DNA of 50,549 bases. Source: an uncultured Bacteroidota bacterium. Lineage in GTDB: Bacteria > Bacteroidota > Bacteroidia > Chitinophagales > Saprospiraceae. The DNA lies in the NCBI GenBank assembly GCA_937861115.1, contig CALMBD010000112.1, positions 1 through 50,549 on the forward strand, read 5' to 3'. Position 1 is the first letter of the stretch; each line of letters starts with the position of its first letter. The notes below the pieces were generated by a model. It was not told the origin of the DNA. It ran no database searches and saw nothing but the letters and a program-made list of their open reading frames with translations. The translations under genes and the position numbers were made by a program. This document shows positions 1 to 8,174 of the stretch, one piece after another.

Positions 1-417
1 ATGGTTTACCGTCCGGGGCCCGGCTATCCCTGGGTGGAGTACCCGACGTATTTTAAAAACAAGCTCAACTCATCGATTGACCGGTATGGCGTTCTTCGAA
101 TAGACCATGTCGTTCCGGGGCAATACACTGTTGCAAAAGGACCATCCATCGTTGGCATAAAGGAGCCGGTCGAGGTTGTTCTTCCGGTAAAGGCCTCGCC
201 TAATCCTGCTGTTTCGTACGTCAGGTTGAGTATGGAGGAGCCTTTTGATATGCTTCATGCGTTCAACGAACAAGGTGAAATGATTCTGGCACAGAATTTT
301 CCGGGTACCACTTCAATACAGGTGCCGCTGGGCGGCGCTGTTCCCGCAGGTAAATATATATTCGTCTTGTATACAAAATCAGGTTACGCATTTTGCCGGG
401 TGGTTGTTGCCCGGTAG
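1..417 (+). CDS. 3' end of a T9SS type A sorting-domain protein (partial)
   Basis: The last ~80 residues (from about residue 60, beginning VVLPVKASPNP) have the layout of a type IX secretion type A C-terminal sorting domain: an SPNP motif, a strand-turn 'NEQGEMI' segment, a 'PAGKYIFVLYT' strand and a final basic residue. Such domains sit at the end of larger secreted proteins and direct them across the outer membrane. No signal peptide is visible and the reading frame is open from the first base. The real gene therefore almost certainly begins upstream of the window and only its C-terminus is seen here. The nature of the secreted passenger cannot be told. The stop codon is at 415-417 and the next gene follows 60 bp later on the same strand. 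Confidence 0.7.
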   Translation: MVYRPGPGYPWVEYPTYFKNKLNSSIDRYGVLRIDHVVPGQYTVAKGPSIVGIKEPVEVVLPVKASPNPAVSYVRLSMEEPFDMLHAFNEQGEMILAQNFPGTTSIQVPLGGAVPAGKYIFVLYTKSGYAFCRVVVAR

Positions 418-477
418 GTTTAACCTTCCCCGTTTTTTCCGTCTAATCCACTTGCAAAAAACAAACCTTTTATCCAT

Positions 478-1119
478 ATGTCCGTATTTTCCAATTACCG
501 GGTAACCACTCTTTTTGCTTTCTTTTACCTGATTCTGTCTGTTTCTCTACAGGCTCAGCAAAAGTCCGCGCCGGCCACGCAAAAACCTGCGCAGGTCCAG
601 CCGAAACAACTCGATTCAATGGCCATTCGAGCCATCGCCCAGATCATTTCCGACTCTTTCGGGGCACAAGTGGACTTGATCGAGGAATTCATCAGGGAAG
701 CCAAACAGTTGGAAACTGACGAGAAAGTGCCGGCGACTGCATTCATCGGCATTGCCATTCTCGAATCAACCGGTTTTACCAGTTACCTTTACCAGAATGC
801 CAAAAACCCCTTTGGCATGAGGGCTACCCCACCCTGGAACGGTGAGACGTTCACCATGTGGCACGAGGGGGCGGATTCGCCATTCCGGAAGTACGATACA
901 CCTTCCGAGGCCGTGCGCGATTTCGCCAGTTTTCTGCAGAGCAGAAAATGGTTTAAGGATGCCTTGAAGTGTTCTGCTACCGACGTGGAATGTTTCATCA
1001 AAGGGCTGAGCGCCAACTGGAAAAAACGCGAGCCCGGCTACGCCAGCGATCCGGAGTGGCCCAACAAGGTGCGCAGGGTGATCAAAACGTACAAACTGGA
1101 AACGCTGACGACAAAATAG
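478..1119 (+). CDS. Exported GH73-type glucosaminidase (peptidoglycan hydrolase)
   Basis: 213 residues. A signal peptide (residues ~1-27, ending SLQAQ) precedes a Q/P/K-rich linker and then a glucosaminidase domain (about residues 70-210). The domain shows 'AILESTGFTSYLYQNAKNPFGM', which corresponds to the family's 'LETGWG...NLFGI' core. Glu96 in AILES is the expected catalytic acid. The 'RKYDTPSEAVRDFASFL' segment and the C-terminal 'KVRRVIKTYKL' also fit the family. Such enzymes cleave the glycan strands of peptidoglycan in the periplasm during growth or separation. The usual LETG is here LESTG, a slightly divergent active-site loop. The gene is convergent with the rhomboid gene, with only 6 bp between stop codons. 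Family assignment is firm; the physiological role is inferred. Confidence 0.85.
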   Translation: MSVFSNYRVTTLFAFFYLILSVSLQAQQKSAPATQKPAQVQPKQLDSMAIRAIAQIISDSFGAQVDLIEEFIREAKQLETDEKVPATAFIGIAILESTGFTSYLYQNAKNPFGMRATPPWNGETFTMWHEGADSPFRKYDTPSEAVRDFASFLQSRKWFKDALKCSATDVECFIKGLSANWKKREPGYASDPEWPNKVRRVIKTYKLETLTTK

Positions 1120-1125
1120 CCGGTT

Positions 1126-1923
1126 TTACCAGGTCTGGCTTTGATTCCAGAAAGGCGGGAAAAAACGATCGTCGTCCTGCCGGTCGCGAAGGCGCGCGGC
1201 TTCCGCTTCGGCCTCTGCAAGGCGTTCGGCTTTTGTTTTGTCAAAAATATCACGCGGCAAAAAATACTGCTTCTCTGCATCGCGCTCTGCGGCAAAAGGA
1301 TGGTCGGCTTCCGCTTCATCGTCTTCCATTTCTCCTTTAAACCAAAAGGAGGTGAAAATGCCGACCAGACTGCCGAGCAGGTGGCTCTCCCAGGATATGC
1401 CTTCCTGGTCCGGGAGTATGCCCATGAACATTCCGCTGTACAGGAGCACGACCAGGGCGGCCAGTATGATGGAGCGCATGCTGCGCCTGAAGATGCCGTT
1501 CCAGAAAATAAACGCTACAAGCCCGTAGATCACCCCGCTTGCGCCGATATGGGAGACAGGGCGTGCAAACAGCCACACGGACATGCCTGTAAGAAAGTAA
1601 ATCATCCAGAACGCACGCATGGCCACCTTGCGGTAGAAATAGATGGATATTGCCGTAAGCACGAACAGGGGGAAAGTATTGGAGATCAGGTGCCCCCAAC
1701 TGCCGTGTACGAGGGGACCGGTAATGATGCCCCGCAATCCCCAGGCCTTTCGTGACATAATGCCATAGAGACCAGGGTCAAAACCGTCGGCAACCTGATA
1801 CAGGTGGACCAGCCAGATCGCCACAACAGCGATCAGCGGGAATTGTATACTTTCATACAAATGCCGCCGGGTAATTTCCAGACTATCGGACTCGCTTTCC
1901 AGGATGGATTTCATATTTTCCAT
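1126..1923 (-). CDS. Rhomboid family intramembrane serine protease
   Basis: 265 residues with about six membrane segments. It contains the rhomboid hallmarks: 'HGSWGHLISN' (the WGHL-N motif of the second transmembrane helix), 'GASGVIYG' (GxSG catalytic serine) and 'SWESHLLG' (catalytic histidine). The enzyme would cut substrate transmembrane helices in the inner membrane. After the last helix comes an unusually long charged tail of ~70 residues, rich in Glu/Ala/Arg and ending in aromatic residues (FFPPFWNQSQTW), presumably cytoplasmic. The start ATG gives a short cytoplasmic N-terminus before the first hydrophobic segment. The upstream DUF5683 gene is on the same strand 27 bp away, so the two may be cotranscribed. 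The substrate is unknown. Confidence 0.9.
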   Translation of the reverse strand: MENMKSILESESDSLEITRRHLYESIQFPLIAVVAIWLVHLYQVADGFDPGLYGIMSRKAWGLRGIITGPLVHGSWGHLISNTFPLFVLTAISIYFYRKVAMRAFWMIYFLTGMSVWLFARPVSHIGASGVIYGLVAFIFWNGIFRRSMRSIILAALVVLLYSGMFMGILPDQEGISWESHLLGSLVGIFTSFWFKGEMEDDEAEADHPFAAERDAEKQYFLPRDIFDKTKAERLAEAEAEAARLRDRQDDDRFFPPFWNQSQTW

Positions 1924-1950
1924 TCCGGCGCGCTTTTATGGCGCCGGGTA

Positions 1951-2610
1951 TTAAGGTGTGCTAAATAACTTCGCAGAGCGCCTAGCGCTATCCCCGAAAC
2001 CCAGGCTGATTCCAAAGCCGAATGCGGGACCGAGTCCCTGCGTCTGATCCAGTTTGGGCTGAAACCGCAAGGTAAGATCGTCGCTCACATCGAAATTGCG
2101 CAAATGCGCATCTACGAACGCATCGGTCACCTGCAACAAATAGACCAAACCAAGCACAAGGGATGTTTGTTCAACATACCGGCGCCATTGATCCCGGTAA
2201 CTCTTCATGGTAGTTGCATCGATACGATCGTATGGCGCCTCCGTCGGGTTCGTATTCGGATCGCCATCTACCAACAGGCGGTAGTTGTCCCGAAGTGCCC
2301 GATACTGCCGTATATTGTCTATCTCCACGTATAATACGCCGCCCAGGGCTCCGTAAACGATCGGCAACTTCCACCAGCGTTTGTTGTATGCCTGACCGGC
2401 GCCGGGCAATATAAGCGACAGTAAAGCGGCCCGGCCGGGCTTGGGATAGTCTGCAGTAAAAAACCTGCGCAATGAAAAAGAATGGGAAGGATGCAGCGAG
2501 TCGGCCAGGGAAATGGCGACTGAATCCGGCAATACGATGACGCTGTCGCGCTGTTGGGCCATGCCCATCGTACCTAAACACAACAAAAGACTGACCAGGG
2601 TGATTCTCAT
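1951..2610 (-). CDS. DUF5683 family exported protein
   Basis: About 219 residues from the ATG at 2610, which gives a clean signal peptide (MRITLVSLLLCLGTMGMAQ). The frame is open further upstream (ATG at 2622 and 2694). A perfect -7 box (TATTTTTG on this strand, 2627-2634) would place the transcription start near 2620, so 2610 is preferred. The DUF5683 domain is recognisable from 'KPGRAALLSLILPGAGQAYNKRWWK' and the following hydrophobic helix 'LPIVYGALGGVLYVEI', with a second helix at 'SLVLGLVYLLQVTDAFVDAHL'. The C-terminus 'GPAFGFGISLGF' looks like a beta-strand end. The family is common and uncharacterised in Bacteroidota and often lies near chromosome-partition and peptidoglycan genes. The function is unknown. 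Confidence 0.8.
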   Translation of the reverse strand: MRITLVSLLLCLGTMGMAQQRDSVIVLPDSVAISLADSLHPSHSFSLRRFFTADYPKPGRAALLSLILPGAGQAYNKRWWKLPIVYGALGGVLYVEIDNIRQYRALRDNYRLLVDGDPNTNPTEAPYDRIDATTMKSYRDQWRRYVEQTSLVLGLVYLLQVTDAFVDAHLRNFDVSDDLTLRFQPKLDQTQGLGPAFGFGISLGFGDSARRSAKLFSTP

Positions 2611-2626
2611 AATCTGCGTCATTGGG

Positions 2627-2634
2627 CAAAAATA
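2627..2634 (-). promoter_or_regulatory. Bacteroidota -7 box upstream of the DUF5683 gene
   Basis: On the minus strand this reads TATTTTTG, an exact match to TAnnTTTG. It is 16 bp before the preferred start codon at 2610, giving a short leader. No clear TTTG is seen at the expected -33 distance. The match of an 8-mer alone is modest evidence. Confidence 0.4.
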
Positions 2635-2715
2635 ACGACGGGAGATGTAAAAACGTTGCGACGGGCAACAACTTGATGTCGTTGCCCGTCGCAAATTTCC
2701 AGGGAGGGTGATCTG

Positions 2716-4068
2716 TTATTGCACCCTTACATCGTCGAAACGCCAGGTGGTGGTATTGCTGGTGGCGTCGCCGGTATATTTAAACCCGATGTAGCCTTTG
2801 CCATTGAATACCGGCAACTGGATGTTACCCGAAGGCACAAAATCGGAGTATCCATTGGTATTGGCAGGCGGCAGGGTGAAGTTTAACTGCGTCCAGGTGG
2901 CTGTTGCCGGGTTCTGGCCGTTGAAATCGGTTGAAACCCAGACGGTGAATCCATCGTGTTTCCAGTAACCCGACGATGTTTCAAAAGTCAGGGTCTTTTG
3001 CGTTTTCAGGTCGAGCGGCGGTGTGATCATCCAGGTTTCCATCGCTGCCAGGCCGGAAGAAAAGGCAGTAGCGGAGGCGAATTTATCGCCGGAGAAGGAT
3101 GCTCCCCTCCAGATACGGTTGCCCTGTACCGATACATTCACCCAGCCCGGCAATTCAATGTCGGCATTGGCCGTTACAGCATCGAATTTTTCGTCGAGAC
3201 TGGCCAGTCCGGGGGCGTTGGGATCAATGGCGCCGCAGCGCAGGCTGTCCATTACTGCGCCCGTTTCGTCGCGCAGGTACAACTGGTAGGTACCGTTGAA
3301 GGCGCCCAGGACTCCCTCGATCGTTCCCTTGCCCGTAGGTGTCTTAAGACTGGCGAAGTCGCAATAACCGCTGGTGCGTACGATGAGTTGAAGGCCGTTA
3401 CAGTCCTGCAGGGTGCGGTTCAGGCTGAATTTGGTAATCGGATCGGCCCAGGTTTTGGCGGTATCTGCCTTGATGAACTCGACATCTGACAGGCGGATGT
3501 AGGTGCTCAACAGGTCGTCGTTTATGTCGGCAACCGACACTTCTTTGGGCGCAACGGGAACGTCGTTGTAAGCGCCTTTTGCAATTTTTTGGCGAACCTG
3601 CGCTTCCGTGAGACCCACATCATTCAACTGGCCGCCTTCCTCGACGGTGCTGCCAATAAGCTGGGTCAGGCCGGCGTAATCCGTCAGGATAAGATCCTGG
3701 CAACGGATGTATACGGTTCTGCCTACGGGCATTTGCTGATACAGGAAGCCGTCGTTGAATTTGACTTCGATTCCGCCTGTTGCATCCTGGATGACCAGTG
3801 TTTTGTAGTAGTTGCCGGAACGGTCGTCCATGACCACTTCACCGCCGATGATGATGTCTTCGGTGATCTTGTCAAAACCGCCGGGGGTTACGTGCAGGGC
3901 CTTGAGTTCCTTGATGGTTTTGTTGACGTTAAGCGTGATGGGTTCTCCGCCTGCCGGGGGCTGGTCGAATTCGGTTTTGACACATGCAGTGAAACCGGCA
4001 ATCAACAACACGGCTGCCAGCAAAGTGGAGAAGAAAGGTATATTTTTCATCGAAAACATGGTTTTCAT
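2716..4068 (-). CDS. DUF5689 / choice-of-anchor J surface lipoprotein
   Basis: 450 residues. The N-terminus has a lipoprotein signal (hydrophobic run then 'AGFTACVKTEFD', Cys29 as probable lipidation site). Residues ~45-270 match the DUF5689 domain ('IIIGGEVVMDDRSGNYYKTLVIQD', 'YIRCQDLILTDYAGLTQLIG'), an OB-like fold often found in secreted Bacteroidota proteins. Residues ~290-450 form a choice-of-anchor J / MAM-like jelly roll ('GWVNVSVQGNRIWRG', 'WMITPPLDLKTQKTLTFETSSGYW', closing 'TTTWRFDDVRVQ'). It lies 42 bp downstream of the TonB-dependent receptor gene in the same direction. It probably acts as the receptor's cell-surface substrate-binding partner, in the position SusD holds in other systems. 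An alternative start is the ATG at 4050. Domain calls are from motif recognition; the ligand is unknown. Confidence 0.75.
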   Translation of the reverse strand: MKTMFSMKNIPFFSTLLAAVLLIAGFTACVKTEFDQPPAGGEPITLNVNKTIKELKALHVTPGGFDKITEDIIIGGEVVMDDRSGNYYKTLVIQDATGGIEVKFNDGFLYQQMPVGRTVYIRCQDLILTDYAGLTQLIGSTVEEGGQLNDVGLTEAQVRQKIAKGAYNDVPVAPKEVSVADINDDLLSTYIRLSDVEFIKADTAKTWADPITKFSLNRTLQDCNGLQLIVRTSGYCDFASLKTPTGKGTIEGVLGAFNGTYQLYLRDETGAVMDSLRCGAIDPNAPGLASLDEKFDAVTANADIELPGWVNVSVQGNRIWRGASFSGDKFASATAFSSGLAAMETWMITPPLDLKTQKTLTFETSSGYWKHDGFTVWVSTDFNGQNPATATWTQLNFTLPPANTNGYSDFVPSGNIQLPVFNGKGYIGFKYTGDATSNTTTWRFDDVRVQ

Positions 4069-4100
4069 ATTGATGTGAAAGACGTGATGATAAGTTGTGG

Positions 4101-4108
4101 CAAAGTTA
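4101..4108 (-). promoter_or_regulatory. Possible internal -7 box before the DUF5689 lipoprotein gene
   Basis: On the minus strand this reads TAACTTTG, an exact TAnnTTTG match in the 42-bp gap after the receptor stop codon. A TTTG at 4134-4137, inside the receptor's last codons, is 25 nt upstream, longer than the 21 nt seen elsewhere in this window. The lipoprotein may thus have some transcription independent of the receptor. The evidence is weak. Confidence 0.3.
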
Positions 4109-4110
4109 AA

Positions 4111-6936
4111 TCAGATACGCAGGGTCAGGGACACAAAAAAGTTGGTGCCATATCCGTAGAGCAGCTCGGAGGTGTAAAACCGCGGATCGCTCACGTCGTT
4201 GCGGAAAGCGTTGCGGTAGGATTCCCTGCCGGAAATAACGATATCCTTGTTGTTCAGGATGTTGTTGACTCCGGCATTGAGATAAATATAATACTTGCGT
4301 TTGATGAGCCACGATTTGCCGCCGAAGAAGTCGAGCGTATAGGCGGAGGGGGCTTTCTGCTGTTCCACGATGGTGTTCCAGATCGGCGATGCAGGCGTAA
4401 GGCCGCTTACAAAACGAGAGGTGCGGCGGGCTCTGTCAAATTCATAGTAGAAATTGTCGGCATAGTTCAGGGTCAGCGAGGCAAACCAGAAACGGCGTGA
4501 TTCGTATTTTATACCCAGGGATGCCGTTGTTTGCGGTGTACGGGGAACGTAGAAGTTTTCCTGGTATACGATACCGCCGTCGAATATCTGCGTGCCGCCG
4601 TTGTCGAGCGACAACAACAGGTTGGGTCGTGCCGTGTAGATGTATTTGCCAACGGATGTGGCTGCGGTGAATACCCAGCTCGGCACTGGCTTTGCCTCGA
4701 TGGCTGCCTCGATGCCTGCATGCCGCCGTTCCACACCCTTGAGGATGGCAGAGCCGAAGAACACGGGTTGTTCGAGGAAACTGGCGTCGTCGCCGAGGTT
4801 TAGCGAGCCGAGATCGAGTTCGTCGATGATCCGGCCTACCGACCAGGCGCTGACAAAGATGTTTTCCGTTTCATTCTTGAATTCTGTCAGATAACCGGTT
4901 ATCCGCGCCTTGTAGTTGGGCGAGCGAAGCAGGTATCCGCCTTCGATACTTTGCACTTTGGATACCTCAAGGTCGGGCACGACAAGATCGCGGGTGCGCG
5001 GGGCGATAAAGGTATTGCGGAACAGCGGCGCTTTGGTGCCGTAATACCCATTGGCATACAGATAGTTGCGGCCGTTCAGTTTCCATGTCGCACCGCCTTT
5101 CGCCGCATAAGTGGTAAAGGAAATCTTCTCCGAATCACCCAGGGAGCGGTTCGGGAAACGGCCGTTTTGCATGTTGCCGGTGCGCCACATCGAGCTTTGG
5201 CCAACTTCCGCACCAAAAAACAACTGCAATTGTGGCAATGAGAACTGGAGTTGAGCCCAGCCCTTGCTGCGTCTGATGTTTTCGTTGTAGTCCCAGCCGA
5301 ATACATCGCCTTCGCCTACAATTCTATTGGGTGTGCGGATGTCGCTGTTGCGCGCCAGGGGATTGGTCTGGTTGTCGAAATTTCCGAAAAAGTCCCAGTC
5401 TACCCAGTAATCACCTCCGAGCAGATCGTCGAGCAATTTGAAGTTTTGGCCTTTGTACCATTGGTATTGACCGCCGCCGTTGAGGCTTACACGCGGGTTG
5501 AATGTGTGGCTCAGGTAGACATTGGCGCCAGCCTCGGTATTTTTAGAGCGCTGATTTTCAACAATATAGATAGAGTTGATGCCTGACACAGTGTTCCCGG
5601 CAACGCCATTGGCATCTGCGATGGTATTAGGATTGTTGAGGTTTGATGCATAGAGGGAGGCCCAGTCCACTTGTCGGAGCGATTCATCCGAGGCGAGCAA
5701 TTCGGCCCAAAGGGCGGCCTGCGCGGGGTCTTCCAGACTGCTGGGCAGGCGCCGGTTGAAATCAGGCGCCGGGTTAAGACCGTTGATAAAGTTCAGGCGT
5801 GTGAAGTCATTGACACCTTTTTGTGCGTAAACCGCTGCCGTAATTTTGGTGCGATCCGAGGGTGCAAGATCGTATCGCAGCATGGCGGTTGGCTGGTGGT
5901 TGTACACGGTAGATGAATTGCGTTTTTCACCATTCCAGTAGCCCCACAACGGATTGTAGTAATTGGTGCCAGCTATGTCGAACATTTCCTGAAACGAATC
6001 TGCAGAACGGCCGCGCCTTGTCGGGGCTCCAAAAACGGTCAGGTTGAGGCTTTGGCGAAGGCCTAGTTTTTTGTCGATGGAAGCAAAATAGGAATAGCCG
6101 TCGTACAGGGTTCCGGGAACGAAGCCTTCCTGTGCCCAGCGTTTGCTGCCCGACAGGGTGACTGCCCAGCCACCCGGCATGAGACCGGTACTGGCTGTCA
6201 GCATGATGCGATTGCGGTAGGTTCTGTTACTTACAGCATACGAGGCGCGGATTTGTTTGCGCTGGACGGCGGCACGGGTGTCTATGGTGGTGGCGCCGCC
6301 GAGGTCGCCAAAGGAAAAATCGGCGGCATCAAGGCCCACTGTACTGGTGCGGATGCGCAAGACGTCATTCAGGCCGCCAAATTCGCCATAAGGGGTAAAT
6401 CCGGTTTCCAGATCATTAAACGGCACACCGTTGATATAGGTCAGAAACAAGCCGCTGTCGTAGCCCCGTTCGCGAAACCGGAAAGGGCTCCAGGCAAACC
6501 CGGAGGTGTTTTGGAAGACATCGCGCGATGCGTGCAGCAGGTTGGCCACCTCGCCGGCGCCGTCCTCCTGCGATTCGGCTTCCGCCAGGGTAATAGTAGG
6601 AATATCAACCTGTTGAATTTCATTGTTCTGTAGTTTGTTCAACAGGATTTCCACCGGTTTTGAGCGGGCATTGCCGGTGATCGTCAAGTCTACAGGCCTG
6701 TATCCGTCGTGTGTGACACTGAGGGTGCAACTGGTGCAACTCAGTCCGGTAATCTTGAAGCGGCCCTCGTTGTCGGTGGCGGCTACCTGGCCCGACCCGG
6801 TTACAACGACTGCAGCATCGGAGAGCGGTTGTTCGCTTTCGGCGTCTTTAACTACCCCCTGCAGGGTTGTTTTCTGCGCACTGACAGTCTGTGCTACTAT
6901 GGTGAGCAGACAGAGAAATAGGAGTTTTCGAATCAT
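4111..6936 (-). CDS. TonB-dependent outer-membrane receptor with CarboxypepD_reg-like domain
   Basis: 941 residues. A signal peptide (1-20, ending TVSAQ) is followed by a carboxypeptidase-regulatory-like domain (about 22-95: 'TTLQGVVKDAESEQPLSDAAVVVTGSGQVAATDNEGRF...'). Next come a plug domain (about 110-235, 'FRERGYDSGLFLTYINGVPFNDLETGF') and a 22-stranded barrel with many aromatic strand ends ('YLNAGVNNILNNKDIVISG', final 'FFVSLTLRI'). It imports an unidentified large substrate across the outer membrane using TonB energy. It is followed by the DUF5689 lipoprotein and faces a divergently transcribed secreted phosphodiesterase-fold enzyme. It lacks an obvious SusD partner, so it is not a canonical SusCD glycan importer. 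Length and domain order fit the family well. Confidence 0.9.
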   Translation of the reverse strand: MIRKLLFLCLLTIVAQTVSAQKTTLQGVVKDAESEQPLSDAAVVVTGSGQVAATDNEGRFKITGLSCTSCTLSVTHDGYRPVDLTITGNARSKPVEILLNKLQNNEIQQVDIPTITLAEAESQEDGAGEVANLLHASRDVFQNTSGFAWSPFRFRERGYDSGLFLTYINGVPFNDLETGFTPYGEFGGLNDVLRIRTSTVGLDAADFSFGDLGGATTIDTRAAVQRKQIRASYAVSNRTYRNRIMLTASTGLMPGGWAVTLSGSKRWAQEGFVPGTLYDGYSYFASIDKKLGLRQSLNLTVFGAPTRRGRSADSFQEMFDIAGTNYYNPLWGYWNGEKRNSSTVYNHQPTAMLRYDLAPSDRTKITAAVYAQKGVNDFTRLNFINGLNPAPDFNRRLPSSLEDPAQAALWAELLASDESLRQVDWASLYASNLNNPNTIADANGVAGNTVSGINSIYIVENQRSKNTEAGANVYLSHTFNPRVSLNGGGQYQWYKGQNFKLLDDLLGGDYWVDWDFFGNFDNQTNPLARNSDIRTPNRIVGEGDVFGWDYNENIRRSKGWAQLQFSLPQLQLFFGAEVGQSSMWRTGNMQNGRFPNRSLGDSEKISFTTYAAKGGATWKLNGRNYLYANGYYGTKAPLFRNTFIAPRTRDLVVPDLEVSKVQSIEGGYLLRSPNYKARITGYLTEFKNETENIFVSAWSVGRIIDELDLGSLNLGDDASFLEQPVFFGSAILKGVERRHAGIEAAIEAKPVPSWVFTAATSVGKYIYTARPNLLLSLDNGGTQIFDGGIVYQENFYVPRTPQTTASLGIKYESRRFWFASLTLNYADNFYYEFDRARRTSRFVSGLTPASPIWNTIVEQQKAPSAYTLDFFGGKSWLIKRKYYIYLNAGVNNILNNKDIVISGRESYRNAFRNDVSDPRFYTSELLYGYGTNFFVSLTLRI

Positions 6937-6999
6937 TCAGTAAATGTAAGTTGTGAGGTAATGTCAAAAAGAGGCGAGATAAAGGCGACTAAAAGCGCA

Positions 7000-7007
7000 C
7001 AAAGGTA
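7000..7007 (-). promoter_or_regulatory. -7 box of the TonB-dependent receptor operon
   Basis: On the minus strand this reads TACCTTTG, an exact TAnnTTTG, 64 bp before the receptor start codon in the 177-bp divergent intergenic region. No good TTTG lies at the -33 distance. On the plus strand a looser candidate for the divergent hydrolase gene (TTG at 7049-7051 and TATTATTTG at 7071-7079, one base too long between TA and TTTG) lies 35 bp before its start codon. Confidence 0.45.
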
Positions 7008-7113
7008 AAAATGCCTTTTATCCCGGCAGCGATTCCGGGATTAATTTATTGTAAGCAGGCGACGGAAAAGTATTATTTGCTGTTCCTTTGCCCCCGGTTA
7101 ACAATTTTGCCGT

Positions 7114-8169
7114 ATGAAGACTTACCTGACGATTATATTTTTTTTGCTCCTTACGCCGCTGGCCTTGGTGGCGCAGAAGGACCGGAATACCGAAGAGTAC
7201 AAACTTGCCGCTATTGGTTTTTACAACCTTGAGAATCTGTTCGATACGATCGATTCGCCCACCACCAATGATGCCGATTTTCTACCCGGCGGCCGATTGT
7301 TGTGGAATACCGAAAAGTATGTTTCCAAGCAGGCCAATATGGCCAAGGTGATCAGCCAGTTGGCCACTGATTTGACGCCGGACGGCGTGGCACTGCTGGG
7401 TGTCGCTGAAGTGGAAAATCGCAAAGTACTGGAAGATCTCGTTGCGCAACCCGAACTGAAAGACCGGAATTATCAGATCATTCACTTCGATTCTCCCGAC
7501 GAACGCGGCATCGATGTGGGCTTGCTGTATCAGCCCAAATATTTCTCCCTTTCCGGCGCCAAGGCCTTCCCCGTGTCGCTGAAAGATCCCAAAACAGGTG
7601 CGGAAGATTTTACCCGCGATATATTATATGCCACCGGCACCATCGATGGCGAGCAGATTCACGTAATGGTAGGCCACTGGCCTTCCCGCAGAGGCGGAGA
7701 GTCTGCATCGGCCTGGGCGCGCGCAGCGGCAGCAGGCGTTTGCCGCCATATCGCCGACAGCCTGCAGGCAGCAGATCCGAATGCGAAGATTCTTGTGATG
7801 GGCGACCTCAACGACGACCCGAACAACAAGAGCGTATCTACTGTGCTTCGGGCAAGGGGGAATACCGAAAAGATGAAAGACGGTGATCTGTACAACCCGA
7901 TGTACGACCTGTTCAAGGAAGGCAGCGGAACGCTCGCCTACAGGGATGCCTGGAACCTGTTCGACCAGATCATCGTGTCTGAGGGCCTGGTGTCGAAAAA
8001 AGTCGGTGGATGGCAGTTATACAAGACTAAGGTCTTTCGCCAGCCCTGGCTGTTGCAAACGGAAGGCGCGTTCCGGGGATACCCGTTCAGAACCTTCGTC
8101 GGTGATATTTTTATCAACGGTTACAGCGATCACCTGCCCGTTTACCTGTTTTTCCTGAAGAAAAAATAA
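7114..8169 (+). CDS. Exported endonuclease/exonuclease/phosphatase (EEP) family hydrolase
   Basis: 351 residues with a signal peptide (MKTYLTIIFFLLLTPLALVAQ). The EEP fold motifs are in order: 'IGFYNLENLFDT' (metal-binding Asn/Glu), 'GVAEVENRKVLEDL' (catalytic Glu), 'DERGIDVGLLYQ', 'VGHWPSRRGG' (catalytic His region), 'VMGDLNDDP' (Asp/Asn pair), 'DQIIVS' and the final 'YSDHLPVYLFF' (SDH). It is an Mg-dependent phosphodiesterase or phosphatase acting in the periplasm or outside the cell; DNase, RNase or lipid phosphatase activity cannot be distinguished. It is divergent from the TonB-dependent receptor/DUF5689 pair. This context suggests it breaks down a phosphodiester polymer whose products are imported, but that is an inference. 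All active-site motifs appear intact. Confidence 0.88.
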   Translation: MKTYLTIIFFLLLTPLALVAQKDRNTEEYKLAAIGFYNLENLFDTIDSPTTNDADFLPGGRLLWNTEKYVSKQANMAKVISQLATDLTPDGVALLGVAEVENRKVLEDLVAQPELKDRNYQIIHFDSPDERGIDVGLLYQPKYFSLSGAKAFPVSLKDPKTGAEDFTRDILYATGTIDGEQIHVMVGHWPSRRGGESASAWARAAAAGVCRHIADSLQAADPNAKILVMGDLNDDPNNKSVSTVLRARGNTEKMKDGDLYNPMYDLFKEGSGTLAYRDAWNLFDQIIVSEGLVSKKVGGWQLYKTKVFRQPWLLQTEGAFRGYPFRTFVGDIFINGYSDHLPVYLFFLKKK

Positions 8170-8174
8170 ACGGC

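Noticed and set aside
2716-6936. SusC/SusD-type polysaccharide utilisation locus
   Set aside because: The partner lipoprotein has DUF5689 and choice-of-anchor J domains, not SusD TPRs, and no glycoside hydrolase is nearby.
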